From NCBI RefSeq assembly GCF_003989135.1, contig NZ_RYZZ01000015.1, forward strand, positions 1 through 64,000: a stretch of DNA of 64,000 nucleotides. Direction: 5' to 3'. The notes beneath the pieces were generated by a model. That model had not been told where the DNA came from. It searched no databases and was given only the letters and a program-made list of their open reading frames with translations. Of the stretch, positions 50,430 through 59,675 are shown piece after piece. The position numbers and the translations under genes are program-made. This stretch comes from Peribacillus cavernae (GTDB lineage Bacteria; Bacillota; Bacilli; Bacillales; DSM-1321). Numbering within the stretch: the first letter of the stretch is position 1; each line of letters starts with the position of its first letter.

Positions 50430-51482
50430 ATGCGTAGATGGAATCAAGGAATACTGCTTGCGATGGTATTGGTTATTTTGGCAGGCTGTGGAAATAATGC
50501 CGCATCTAATCAAGGGAAAGAAGGTTCTTCCACCGCAAAGGCGGAGGGTGGAAGGGAATCAATAGAAGGCACCTTGCACTTTTATACCTCTCAACCTGAT
50601 GCTGATGCTGCTAAACTGGTTGAAAGTTTTCAGGCTAAGTATCCAGAGGTAAAAGTGGAGACGTTTCGATCCGGTACGGAAGAAGTTATTTCAAAGCTTA
50701 AAGCGGAGCGGTTAGCTGGTGATATTCAAGCAGATGTGCTTTTGGTGGCAGACTCTGTTACGTTTGAGAGTTTGAAAGAAGATGACTTATTGCTATCTTA
50801 TAAATCTCCTGAATTAAGTGATATACCTCAGCGTTTTGCTGATTCTGATGGGAGATATACAGGGACAAAGGTAATGGCAACAGGGTTAGCCGTAAATACG
50901 AAAAATGTAAAAGAAATGCCAACGGGTTGGAACGTTTTAACCTCTGATGAAGCAAAGGGGAAAATCGCTATGCCAAGCCCGTTATACTCTGGTGCGGCAG
51001 CATATAATTTAGGTGTTTTGACTCGGCAAAATGATTTCGGCTGGGACTTTTATAAAAAGATCGAAACGAATGATGTTTCAGTAACAAAAGGGAATGGTGA
51101 TGTGCTGAAAGCTGTTGCAGGTGGAGAAAAAAACTATGGAATGATCGTTGATTATTTAGTTGCTCGTGCTAAAGCGGAAGGTTCTCCGGTAGAACTTGTT
51201 TATCCCGAAGAAGGAGTACCGGTTATTACAGAACCGATTGGAATCATGAATGAAACGGACAATCAAACTGCTGCAAAAGCTTTCGTCGACTATGTTTTAT
51301 CAGAGGAAGGGCAACAGCTCGCTGCTGAACTGGGTTATACACCGATTCGCAAAGGAGTCGAAGCGCCGAAGGGATTAAAAACAATTGAAGAAATGAATGT
51401 TATTGAAGCCGATATTTCAGAGCTTTACCAAGCAAGGGAAACCGATAAACAAAAGTTTGAAGAAATCTTCGGTGCACAGTAA
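50430..51482 (+). CDS. ABC transporter substrate-binding lipoprotein (Fbp/Afu or phosphonate type)
   Basis: The 350-residue lipoprotein (VILAGC-GNN) belongs to the ferric iron/2-aminoethylphosphonate-type binding proteins: LHFYTSQPDADAAKLVESFQ, KYPEVKVETFRSGTEEVISK, IQADVLLVADSVTFESLKED and VDYVLSEEGQQLAAELGY. The paired iron-binding tyrosines (YY) of FbpA are not evident, which argues for a ligand other than ferric iron, perhaps a phosphate ester or phosphonate. GGAGGG precedes the ATG. A permease and ATPase follow. Confidence 0.8.
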   Translation: MRRWNQGILLAMVLVILAGCGNNAASNQGKEGSSTAKAEGGRESIEGTLHFYTSQPDADAAKLVESFQAKYPEVKVETFRSGTEEVISKLKAERLAGDIQADVLLVADSVTFESLKEDDLLLSYKSPELSDIPQRFADSDGRYTGTKVMATGLAVNTKNVKEMPTGWNVLTSDEAKGKIAMPSPLYSGAAAYNLGVLTRQNDFGWDFYKKIETNDVSVTKGNGDVLKAVAGGEKNYGMIVDYLVARAKAEGSPVELVYPEEGVPVITEPIGIMNETDNQTAAKAFVDYVLSEEGQQLAAELGYTPIRKGVEAPKGLKTIEEMNVIEADISELYQARETDKQKFEEIFGAQ

Positions 51483-51514
51483 AGATTGATTAGAGAGATA
51501 AGGGAGTGGAGAAG

Positions 51515-53269
51515 ATGCTTCCAAAACACCAAGAGACATTAAGGAAAGTGAGGAACACCTCCTCGTTTTCCTTTTCTTCTATAGTTAAGAATGGATGGGC
51601 AATCCTTGGATTTCTCATGATCATCTTTATATTTCTTTTACCAGTTATTCGCTTAATATGGTTAAGTATCACTTCAGAAGGAGAGCTTAGCCTTCAATTA
51701 TATCTTGAGGTTTTAACCGCACCTGCAACCTGGCCGGTAATTAAAAATACTGTCTGGGTTGTTGTTTTCAGTAGTTTGTTAGCGATTGGGATGGGTGTAG
51801 GTATGGCATGGGTCATGGCCTATGTGAATATCCGAGGGAAAAAGTGGATGAATCTGTTTATATTTTTACCTTTTATTGTACCTTCCTATATCACAACGCT
51901 GGCATGGGTTCAGTTTTTCGGAAATAATGGCCCAATAGATTATCTTTTGGAAAGCTTTCCACTAGGGAGCATTTCTGCACCTAACTTATACAGCATCCAG
52001 GGAATAATCTTTGTATTAGGTATCTCACACTATCCACTTGTTTACTTATTCACTGTTGACGTGTTTCGGAAAATCCCAAGAGATCTGGAACAAGCAGCAA
52101 ATGTGTCTGGTGCTTCTAAACGGACGGTTTTTCTGAAGATTATTTTTCCGATGACACTTCCTGGTATTGCAGGAGGTGGATTATTAGCGTTTTTATCCAA
52201 TCTTGATAATTTTGGAATCCCTGCATTCCTGGGTATTCCTGCAAATATTCGAGTGTTAAGCACCTATATCTATGAGCAGATTATTGGCTATGGCCCAAGT
52301 GCATTTGCAAGAGCATCTGTCCTTTCCGTATTCCTAGGTATTATCGCTTTAATTGGAACACTTATTCAATGGTTCGTTGTAAGAAAAAGTAATGTCAATG
52401 AAACCGCAAAGAGAGACATGGAGCCCCGGTACTATTTATCACCGATTTGGCGAAGTGTGGCGGAGATAGGAATTTGGAGCTTTCTTTTGGTTAGCAGCCT
52501 TGTTCCATTTATCGTAATGGCTGCTACATCATTTATTAAAGCATATGGCGTGTCTTTTAAATGGGAAAATCTATCACTTAAAAACTATCGATATTTATTA
52601 TTTGAAGATCAAAAAGTCATGCAAGCTGTTGGAAATAGTTTAAGCTTGGCCCTGATTACTTTGGTTATTTGTGCAGTGGTAGGAACATTCCTTGCTTATT
52701 TACGATTTAAGCGTAATAGTATTACGATGCGCATAGTAGAGATGATTTTGACCATCCCTTATGCCCTGCCAGGAACGGTGCTGGCTTTATGTATGATTTT
52801 AATGTGGGTTCAACCGATCCTGGGATGGAAACCTGGTGTTTATGGCACCATCTGGATTCTACTTATTGCTTATATTACGAGATTTCTGGTCCTTCAACTA
52901 CGAGGCAGCTTAACTGCCTTCACGCAAATTGATCCGACCATGGAAGAGGCTGCCCAAACTGCCGGAGCTTCTCATCTTGCAAAATGGAGCAGAATATTAC
53001 TGCCACTTCTTTTGCCTGGCGTAATTGGAGGGGCACTGCTTGTTGGATTGACAGCTCTGACGGAATTAACCGTTTCAAGTTTATTATGGTCAAGTGGTGC
53101 AGAAACAATTGGCGTTGTTATTTTTAGCTTTGAGCAAGCAGGATACAGTACGTATTCCACTGCGTTTTCAAGCTTGATAGTACTTGCCATTTTAATTGGC
53201 GGTGTCATTTTTATGTGGATGGAAAATGTCTGGAAGAAGAGGGTGTTGAGACATCATGATTCAAATTGA
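51515..53269 (+). CDS. double-length ABC permease (FbpB-like, two permease domains)
   Basis: The 584-residue protein contains two fused permease domains, each with six helices and its own EAA loop: LEQAANVSGASKRTVFLKII in the first half and MEEAAQTAGASHLAKWSRIL in the second. This fused form is typical of FbpB/AfuB and phosphonate-type importers. I use ATG 51515 (AGGGAG eight bases upstream); GTG 51506 is also in frame. It overlaps the ATPase gene by 14 bases. Confidence 0.85.
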   Translation: MLPKHQETLRKVRNTSSFSFSSIVKNGWAILGFLMIIFIFLLPVIRLIWLSITSEGELSLQLYLEVLTAPATWPVIKNTVWVVVFSSLLAIGMGVGMAWVMAYVNIRGKKWMNLFIFLPFIVPSYITTLAWVQFFGNNGPIDYLLESFPLGSISAPNLYSIQGIIFVLGISHYPLVYLFTVDVFRKIPRDLEQAANVSGASKRTVFLKIIFPMTLPGIAGGGLLAFLSNLDNFGIPAFLGIPANIRVLSTYIYEQIIGYGPSAFARASVLSVFLGIIALIGTLIQWFVVRKSNVNETAKRDMEPRYYLSPIWRSVAEIGIWSFLLVSSLVPFIVMAATSFIKAYGVSFKWENLSLKNYRYLLFEDQKVMQAVGNSLSLALITLVICAVVGTFLAYLRFKRNSITMRIVEMILTIPYALPGTVLALCMILMWVQPILGWKPGVYGTIWILLIAYITRFLVLQLRGSLTAFTQIDPTMEEAAQTAGASHLAKWSRILLPLLLPGVIGGALLVGLTALTELTVSSLLWSSGAETIGVVIFSFEQAGYSTYSTAFSSLIVLAILIGGVIFMWMENVWKKRVLRHHDSN

Positions 53270-54320
53270 ACATCTGGATAAACAATACGGTGTTTTTACA
53301 GCCCTTGTGGATATTAATTTGACGGTTTTAGCTGGAGAGTTTATCGCGATTTTAGGACCCTCAGGTTGTGGAAAAACAACGTTACTCAAGTTATTGGCAG
53401 GTTTTATAAAACCGACAGCAGGCCAGATTATGTTAAATGGCGAATTAGTAGGATCAGCACATTCTCTCAAGCCGCCTGAGAAACGCAATCTTGGTATGGT
53501 TTTTCAGTCTTTTGCACTTTGGCCCCATATGACCGTTGAGGAGCATATCTTATTCCCATTAAAGCATCACCGATTTGCAGAAGCTAAACGAAAGCAAGAT
53601 CAGCGCGCACGAGTTGACACAGTACTGCAAATGGTTGGCCTGGAATCATTAAAAAAACGCTATCCATCAGAGTTGTCAGGAGGGCAGGGGCAGCGGGTCG
53701 CTTTAGCCCGGGCAATTGCACCAAGGCCTTCAATTTTATTGATGGATGAGCCATTGAGTGCATTGGATGCAGAGCTGCGAATAGAAATGCGTAAAGAAAT
53801 TCAAACGATTCATCGACAGACAGGAACCACCGTTGTTTATGTTACACATGATCAAGGAGAGGCTTTAGCAATGGCAGACCGGATTGTCGTGATGAATCAA
53901 GGGCGGGTTGAGCAAGTAGATTCACCTGAAACGATTTATACGAGACCTAAATCTGTGTTTGTATCGAGATTTGTTGGTAAAAGTAATGTGATGGAAGGGC
54001 AGTGGATTAGTACAGATACGTTTATGCCAAAAGGCTTTCCTTCTGTTCAGTGGAAGGATCTTGGTGTATCCCTGGAGTTGAAGCGGCAGAACGTGTATCC
54101 AATACGCCCAGAACAATGGAAATTAGAAGAACCCTCACCGGGTCAGCTGAACGGGAAAGTTTTATTTGCACAGTTCCAAGGAAATGAAGTGCATTACACT
54201 GTTTCAGTGGAGGAACAGCTGCTAACGATTTATTCGCCAATTTATGAGAAGAGGTATGAGCCTGGAAATGAAGTTTCGGTTCGATTGAGGATTCCTGCCA
54301 ATCTACTTCTAAGGATATAA
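53256..54320 (+). CDS. ABC transporter ATP-binding protein (FbpC/PotA-like)
   Basis: The 354-residue ATPase shows Walker A GPSGCGKTT, Q-loop VFQSFALWPHMTVEEHI, signature LSGGQGQRVALA, Walker B ILLMDEPLSALD and switch His in YVTHDQGEA, followed by a C-terminal TOBE domain. The FALWPHM form of the Q-loop is common in the FbpC/phosphonate group. It is the last intact gene of this operon; a truncated phosphoesterase frame follows without a gap. Confidence 0.85.
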   Translation: MIQIEHLDKQYGVFTALVDINLTVLAGEFIAILGPSGCGKTTLLKLLAGFIKPTAGQIMLNGELVGSAHSLKPPEKRNLGMVFQSFALWPHMTVEEHILFPLKHHRFAEAKRKQDQRARVDTVLQMVGLESLKKRYPSELSGGQGQRVALARAIAPRPSILLMDEPLSALDAELRIEMRKEIQTIHRQTGTTVVYVTHDQGEALAMADRIVVMNQGRVEQVDSPETIYTRPKSVFVSRFVGKSNVMEGQWISTDTFMPKGFPSVQWKDLGVSLELKRQNVYPIRPEQWKLEEPSPGQLNGKVLFAQFQGNEVHYTVSVEEQLLTIYSPIYEKRYEPGNEVSVRLRIPANLLLRI

Positions 54321-54442
54321 AAACAATAAATGCCGAAGTTATGAAAACTTTAGCTTCTGATCACTTACCGTTAACCGCGGATATTGTATTAGACAGAGCT
54401 GAGCCATTTCAAATGGAGGGAAAAAGTAGTAGACTATCTTAA
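54321..54442 (+). pseudogene. C-terminal remnant of an endonuclease/exonuclease/phosphatase-family gene
   Basis: Directly after the ATPase stop, the same frame reads INAEVMKTLASDHLPLTADI then VLDRAEPF up to TAA 54440-54442. (A)SDHLP(L/V)xAD is the C-terminal active-site motif of the exonuclease/endonuclease/phosphatase superfamily (catalytic Asp-His pair). No start exists, so a gene for a phosphodiesterase once followed this transporter and was deleted except for its last 40 codons. Confidence 0.55.
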
Positions 54443-54462
54443 GTGAATATTCAAAAAATTTG

Positions 54463-54492
54463 CCTGTCGAGAAATGTTTCGACAGGTTTCGT
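54463..54492 (+). terminator. terminator at the end of the Fbp-like operon
   Basis: CCTGTCGA (54463-54470) pairs perfectly with TCGACAGG (54479-54486), followed by a T-rich tail. The next 500 bases carry no intact gene. Confidence 0.65.
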
Positions 54493-54547
54493 ATTGTGTA
54501 TTTTAATAGATTCGTTACGTCTTAATCAAAAGTGGATTTCTAATCAA

Positions 54548-54805
54548 TCATTTGATTAATGAAATTTCTACAATTATCTTCAGCTTTCTTACTTTTATGT
54601 GAAGTGACCTGCTAGCTTGGGGACTTGAAGAATCCATTACGACTCTACCTTCAGAACATGCTTCCGAACCATTCGAAACCGATTCGATAACTTTGCGAAC
54701 GCTTCGGAAGATACCTGCGAAACTAGAACAATCCGATTTAGGGATCTGCCCACCTGTAATAAGTGATATGGTTTCTGCTGTATCTTTGTCATATACCAGT
54801 AACTG
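54548..54805 (-). pseudogene. start-less open frame of 85 codons, unidentified remnant
   Basis: On the minus strand the frame is open from TAA 54806 down to TGA 54548 and includes YDKDTAETISLITGGQIPKS and SVRKVIESVSNGSEACSEGR. No ATG/GTG/TTG with a ribosome binding site lies at its beginning. The composition looks protein-like but I know no match, so it is either a gene fragment or chance. Confidence 0.2.
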
Positions 54806-54991
54806 TTAATTAATTTGCATATCCTACATTTACTTGTTTTTACACTCCAATCCTGTCTTTGTAATACTTGAATTACAAATTTAATAACATTCCTTTACAA
54901 AAGTTAATACGTGTGTAGCAAGTTCCACACATTGAATTTGGATAATTAGTCATGACTGAGCAAAAGGATTAAATAGGGAGGAGTAGAAAAA

Positions 54992-56581
54992 ATGAAACAA
55001 AACACTTTGAATGTTTTTCAAAAGCTGTTCTCCAAGTGCTTCATTACAGCAATGACAGTAACAGTTGTAGGGGTATCCACAATAAACTTGCCATCAAATG
55101 TTGTACAGGCTGCTCCTGTGAAAGAACACTCTCTTCCTCTAGGGGATTCCAATCTTGCGGAAACAAGGGATAAAACAGAGATTGCTTCGGGGCTTATCCA
55201 TACGGAGATCATCCGCGGGACCAGTTCGGAAAAAGATGTCTTCATTATTGATGTGGCATTTTGTAAAACCCGGGAAGAAGCAAGAAAAGTGAAGAAACAA
55301 TTGGATTCCGAAGGATACACATCTCTTGTAAAGAAAATTAAAGTGGGGCCTGCAGACGATCCTGAACATGGCCCACTCGGCTACCTGGTCCGTGTTGGAT
55401 CATTTCAGTCGGAGAGCGATGCCAACAAATTGAGAGATGAGCTGAAAGGGAAAGGGTATGATAAATCCCGCGTCGTTTTTTCAGCGGAAGACGGAGGGAA
55501 AACTAAAGGGCCTTGGGTAGTAAATGTTCTTGAAATCGATCCAATGAAATTTAAAGGGGATATACAACCGGAGCTGGGAACGGGAATTGTACCCGGGAAG
55601 GAAAAATTGACTGGCATGGCGGCTCGTACAGATGCGTTGGCGGCCATAAATGGGGGATATTTTATAGTGGGACCGAGTGATGGTACTGAAGGTGATCTTG
55701 CCGGAGTTTCGATGATTGGGGGAAAACTCATAAGTGAAGCGGTAAATGGGAGGACAAGCCTGATTTTATCAGGGGAAAAAGCGCGGATAGCATCGGTAAA
55801 AACTCAACTTACCGTTACGGCATCTGATGGTGTTAAAAGAGAAGTAGATGGCTTAAACCGTGAGCCCGGATTGATCCGTGGATGTGGTGGGATCGGTGAT
55901 ACCTTTGACTTCTCTAAGCATGATTTTACATGTACGGATCCCGGGGAACTTATTCAATTCACATCCGGTTTCGGTTCTGCAACTCAGCCAGGGGAAGGAA
56001 TGGAAGTTGTTCTGAATTCCGAGGGACAAGTCACAGAAGTGCGTGAAAGAAGGGGCGGCTCCATCCCCCTTAAAGGCTCCGTCCTGGCAGGCACAGGCGA
56101 TGCCTCTGATTGGCTGTTGGCCCATGGGAAGCAAGGTGCAAAACTCCATATGAATACCAGTGTTCTTGCGGATAATCAACCAATTAAAGCTCGGACGACA
56201 ACTGGTATTGTCAACGGCGGACCACGATTGCTGCGTGACGGTAAAGAAAAGATTACCACAATGAGTGAAGGTTTCCATTGGAGTGGTAACCCAGAATTCT
56301 ACTACAGATTTGGAGAACGCCGCAATCCCCGTACACTAGCAGGTGTTACCGAAGACGGTAAAATTCTCTTGGTCACGGTCGACGGACGCCAGCCTTTTTA
56401 CAGTGTAGGAGCAAATTTCAAAGAAAGTGCACAGATCATGAAAACTCTTGGTGCGATTGACGCATTAAATCTGGATGGTGGTGGTTCCACAGCTATGACA
56501 ATTGGTTCTAAGCTGGTAAATCATCCATCCGATCCTGCAGGTGAACGTCTAATCGGAGATGGGATTGTTATTTTACCATAA
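54992..56581 (+). CDS. secreted SPOR-domain phosphodiester glycosidase (NAGPA family)
   Basis: The 529-residue protein has a signal peptide (cleavage near VVQA-APV), a SPOR-like peptidoglycan-binding module (about residues 75-165, with CKTREEARKVKKQLDSEGYT and GYLVRVGSFQSESDANKLRD) and a C-terminal phosphodiester glycosidase domain (about 175-529) with TDALAAINGGYFIV, TTTGIVNGGPRLL, NPRTLAGVTEDGKILLVTVD and ALNLDGGGSTAMTIGSKLVN. NAGPA-type domains remove sugar-1-phosphate caps from phosphodiesters, so a role in wall teichoic acid or cell-wall polymer turnover is likely. GGGAGGAG ribosome binding site; monocistronic. Confidence 0.85.
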   Translation: MKQNTLNVFQKLFSKCFITAMTVTVVGVSTINLPSNVVQAAPVKEHSLPLGDSNLAETRDKTEIASGLIHTEIIRGTSSEKDVFIIDVAFCKTREEARKVKKQLDSEGYTSLVKKIKVGPADDPEHGPLGYLVRVGSFQSESDANKLRDELKGKGYDKSRVVFSAEDGGKTKGPWVVNVLEIDPMKFKGDIQPELGTGIVPGKEKLTGMAARTDALAAINGGYFIVGPSDGTEGDLAGVSMIGGKLISEAVNGRTSLILSGEKARIASVKTQLTVTASDGVKREVDGLNREPGLIRGCGGIGDTFDFSKHDFTCTDPGELIQFTSGFGSATQPGEGMEVVLNSEGQVTEVRERRGGSIPLKGSVLAGTGDASDWLLAHGKQGAKLHMNTSVLADNQPIKARTTTGIVNGGPRLLRDGKEKITTMSEGFHWSGNPEFYYRFGERRNPRTLAGVTEDGKILLVTVDGRQPFYSVGANFKESAQIMKTLGAIDALNLDGGGSTAMTIGSKLVNHPSDPAGERLIGDGIVILP

Positions 56582-56667
56582 AGAGGATGAGGTCTTAAAA
56601 TTGTGGATGGCTCGAACATAAAAATTTATGGAATGAATTCCTGTACCCACTGCCTATTCATAGTGGT

Positions 56668-56706
56668 TACCTCCTTAGGTTGAGGCCCTAGGAGGTATTT
56701 TTCTTT
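56668..56706 (+). terminator. terminator downstream of the glycosidase gene
   Basis: TACCTCCTTAGG pairs with CCCTAGGAGGTA (one bulge), followed by TTTTTCTTT. Between it and 56890 I see nothing recognisable. Confidence 0.7.
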
Positions 56707-56890
56707 CACCTTATAAAACCCTGCTTATTTCCAGCGAAACTTGAATTTTTTGCGTGAAAACCCCGAATCAGTAGTTGTTTTGTCCTGTAGTGCTTCAACA
56801 CACTTTTTTTAGCTTGCAATCGTGGACCCTGCGGTTTCTCCAAACCAGGCCTTTTAGCGTTTGTTCTTCGCGAAATGATGGTGGCCCTTT

Positions 56891-57016
56891 TTACTGATAT
56901 AGTTGATCACTTGAACCATTCGTTGGATTTTGGTACTGGTTTACATATTGTTGAATGTGCTCCTGATTTTCAGGAACAACCTGATAAACAGCTCCAATTG
57001 GGCTGCTAGTCTCACT
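56891..57016 (-). pseudogene. 41-codon small ORF with ribosome binding site but no start codon
   Basis: The minus frame SETSSPIGAVYQVVPENQEH then IQQYVNQYQNPTNGSSDQLY Q ends in TAA 56891-56893. An AAGGAGG lies just upstream, but the codons before Ser are TTA-TAT. One lost base (ATGAGTGAG becoming ATAGTGAG) would explain the missing start. It lies just downstream of the DUF1657 gene and has the composition of a small spore-associated protein. A 24-codon GTG frame at the same place is less protein-like. Confidence 0.35.
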
Positions 57017-57090
57017 ATATAACCTCCTTGTTTGTTATACCTTTTATAATGGGTAAAAGTAGTTTCTTTATTCCTTTTTTGTAAATTTGG

Positions 57091-57297
57091 TTAACTTTGA
57101 CCATATTGCGGCTCTTGACTTTGGATATATTGAAAACGGGCTTTTACATGTTCCAAAATTTGTTCTTGCTGGGTAGAGAGGTTTTGAAACAACTGTTTAG
57201 CGTTTTGATCCTGAGTTTCCAAAGCAAATGAATGTAGGTTAGCTAATGTACTTTCACAGCTTGCAATAGTTTCTTGCATTTTTGTACCAACTGTCAT
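57091..57297 (-). CDS. DUF1657 protein
   Basis: The 68-residue protein MTVGTKMQETIASCESTLAN ... QDQNAKQLFQNLS ... EPQYGQS has the DUF1657 pattern: two amphipathic helices, the LETQDQxAKxLF core and the final EPQY. In Bacillus, DUF1657 genes are usually grouped with spoVA-type and other sporulation genes, but the function is unknown. GGAGGT ribosome binding site at the complement of 57304-57309. The zinc-finger gene upstream (57317-57487) is only 20 bases away, so they likely form one unit. Confidence 0.75.
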   Translation of the reverse strand: MTVGTKMQETIASCESTLANLHSFALETQDQNAKQLFQNLSTQQEQILEHVKARFQYIQSQEPQYGQS

Positions 57298-57316
57298 TTA
57301 AATACCTCCTTTCTAT

Positions 57317-57487
57317 TTAATCTAGTAGACGATTATTTTCATCCACGGACATCACTTTAGTAGGTTGATTATCCCTATAAAATGTCCCTGAGCCGCTACA
57401 AACACTACATTCGTATTGCCAGCCTTCATCATCGGATAGCATGCCAGTTCCTTCACAGGCTTTGCAAGTGTTTTCTCTGTCCACCAA
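57317..57487 (-). CDS. small zinc-finger protein with two DnaJ-type CxxCxGxG motifs
   Basis: A TTG start with GGAGG eight bases upstream opens 56 codons: DRENTCKACEGTGMLSDDEG then WQYECSVCSGSGTFYRDNQP and an acidic tail. CKACEGTG and CSVCSGSG are a pair of CxxCxGxG knuckles, which should bind one zinc ion. Such mini zinc-finger proteins are often missed in annotation. Their role is unknown; protein-binding (chaperone-like) or redox functions are possible. It precedes the DUF1657 gene in what looks like a small operon. Confidence 0.65.
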   Translation of the reverse strand: MVDRENTCKACEGTGMLSDDEGWQYECSVCSGSGTFYRDNQPTKVMSVDENNRLLD

Positions 57488-57548
57488 TTGTCATACCTCC
57501 AAAAAAATCTTTAGATTTAGGGTGTACTTTAAGCAAAAGTTCATACAA

Positions 57549-59513
57549 TCAAAAGGTGTTATCGGCACTCTTTTGCCGATCTTTAACCCAGTTGATTAAT
57601 CCGCCTTTTAGCATTATTTGCACCTGACGTTCTGATAGGGCATGTTTTACAGGAATTTGTTGATTCTTTCCTTTAACGTTAATAGAGAACTCATTCCCTT
57701 TTTTAATGTTCGTCCTCAGATTAGAAAACTCAAGAACATCTCCTTGGCTCAGCATGTCGTAATCTTCTGTGTGAACAAAGGTTATCGGCAACACACCAAA
57801 GTTAACAAGGTTTTGCCAATGAATTCGCGCAAAGTCTTTAACTAAAGCAACGCGTAAACCAAGGTATCTTGGTGCTAGTGCAGCATGTTCACGGCTGGAA
57901 CCCTGACCATAATTGAATCCGCCTACTACAGCATGTCCACCTTGACTAACACTTTCCGTTCCACGTTGATAGTAGGTTTGATCAATAATTTCAAAGGTGA
58001 ATTTACTAATTTCAGGAAGATTGCTTCGATAGGGAAGAACACGTGCTCCTCCGGCAAGTATTTCATCGGTTGAGATATTATCACCCATTTTTAACAAAAT
58101 GGGAATTTCCAGTTGATCTGGCATCTCGTCCATTTGTGGTATCGATGCAATATTAGGTCCTTTATGTAGCTCAACTTTCCTAGCTTCCTCATATGGCAAT
58201 GGTTCATCCAATAAATTTTTATCAACGGTTGGTTTCTTCATTTCCTTGACTTTGGGATATGGAACATCCATGGTACGTGGATCTGTAATTTCCCCTGTTA
58301 ATGCGGAGACCGCGGCTGTTTCGGGACTACATAAATAGACGCTATCTTCTCTCGTTCCAGAACGTCCAGGAAAATTACGGGGTGTTGTCCGTAAACTGTT
58401 GCGTCCCGTTGCCGGTGCTTGCCCCATTCCAATACAGCCATTACAACCTGCCTGGTGTAAACGAGCCCCAGATTGAAGTAAGCTTGCAATATGGCTTTCT
58501 TGTACCAAATCGGTTAATACCTGTCTTGAGGTTGGGTTAATATCAAAAGAAATACCCTTTGCAATTTGTTTTCCGCTAACGATTTGAGCCGCAATGGCGA
58601 AATCGCGAAATCCCGGATTTGCCGAGGAACCAACATAAGATTGATAGATCGGTGTACCAGCAACTTCCGTAACAGGGACTACGTTTCCTGGACTCGACGG
58701 TTTAGCAATAAGCGGTACCACTTCAGACAGGTTGATTTCCTCATCAATATCATAAGTTGCACCCACATCAGCAACCAGTTCTATCCAGTCATCCTCTCGA
58801 TCTTGTTCCTTTAAAAAGCGTTTTATCTCATCATCAGAAGGAAAAACAGTTCCAGTTGCCCCTAGCTCAGCCCCCATGTTTGCGATCACATGGCGATCCA
58901 TTGCACTTAACGTTTTAACGCCTGGCCCGTAATATTCAATGACTTTTCCAACACCACCTTTAACATCATGTCTGCGCAACAATTCTAAAATAACGTCCTT
59001 TGCACTCACCCAATCCGATAGTTCTCCCGTTAACTTAATACCCCATACCTTAGGCATTTTCACGTAAAAAGGCTCACCTGCAATAGCTAAAGCCACATCA
59101 ATTCCACCAGCGCCCATGGCCAGCATACCCATACATCCATTTGCACATGTATGGCTATCTGATCCAAGCAACGTTTTCCCCGGTTTGGCCAGTCGCTGCA
59201 TATGAACTGGATGGCTGACCCCATTCCCTGGACGACTATAATATAATCCAAAACGCCGCGTGGCACTTTGCAAAAACAGGTGATCATCCGGATTTTTGCT
59301 ATCCACTTGAATCAAATTGTGGTCCACATATTGGGCGGACGCCTCTGTTTTCGGACGGTCTAATCCCATCGCTTCCAGTTCTAGCATCACCATTGTTCCC
59401 GTGGCATCTTGAGTTAAGGTTTGGTCTATTCTCAGTCCGATTTCTGTGCCTGGAATCATATCACCAGAAACAAGATGCCCTTTTAGAAGCTTTTGGGTAA
59501 TATTTAAAGGCAT
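57549..59513 (-). CDS. aconitate hydratase, short Aquifex-type
   Basis: The 654-residue protein has the aconitase order: iron-sulfur ligands C123 in SHTCANG and C357/C360 in AGCNGCIGMGQ, the N-terminal GTMVMLELEAMG, the swivel domain (from about 480) with GDNISTDEILAGGARVLPYR and the active-site GQGSSREHAALAPRYLG. It is clearly shorter than the usual Bacillus CitB (about 909 residues) and matches the 'putative/Aquifex-type' aconitases. It interconverts citrate and isocitrate or a similar hydroxy acid. The AGGAGGAAG site fits ATG 59513. Since a normal citB is probably elsewhere in the chromosome, this may be a specialised paralogue; its neighbours are KDG catabolism genes on the other strand. 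Confidence 0.85.
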   Translation of the reverse strand: MPLNITQKLLKGHLVSGDMIPGTEIGLRIDQTLTQDATGTMVMLELEAMGLDRPKTEASAQYVDHNLIQVDSKNPDDHLFLQSATRRFGLYYSRPGNGVSHPVHMQRLAKPGKTLLGSDSHTCANGCMGMLAMGAGGIDVALAIAGEPFYVKMPKVWGIKLTGELSDWVSAKDVILELLRRHDVKGGVGKVIEYYGPGVKTLSAMDRHVIANMGAELGATGTVFPSDDEIKRFLKEQDREDDWIELVADVGATYDIDEEINLSEVVPLIAKPSSPGNVVPVTEVAGTPIYQSYVGSSANPGFRDFAIAAQIVSGKQIAKGISFDINPTSRQVLTDLVQESHIASLLQSGARLHQAGCNGCIGMGQAPATGRNSLRTTPRNFPGRSGTREDSVYLCSPETAAVSALTGEITDPRTMDVPYPKVKEMKKPTVDKNLLDEPLPYEEARKVELHKGPNIASIPQMDEMPDQLEIPILLKMGDNISTDEILAGGARVLPYRSNLPEISKFTFEIIDQTYYQRGTESVSQGGHAVVGGFNYGQGSSREHAALAPRYLGLRVALVKDFARIHWQNLVNFGVLPITFVHTEDYDMLSQGDVLEFSNLRTNIKKGNEFSINVKGKNQQIPVKHALSERQVQIMLKGGLINWVKDRQKSADNTF

Positions 59514-59675
59514 GTAACTTCCTCCTGTTTAAAAAAAATTTAATTGTTGATATCTAATCTTTAATATTGTCCATATTTAGACACTTAAAAAGTCCTTTAA
59601 TAAGATGCACAATTGGTGGATTAAATATCCGGGAATTTAAAGTTTCATCGTGCAATAGCATTTGGAAAAAAACTA

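Noticed and set aside
54500-54990. transposon or insertion-sequence end in the gene-poor stretch
   Set aside because: No terminal inverted repeats, no target-site duplication and no transposase-like frame could be found by eye.
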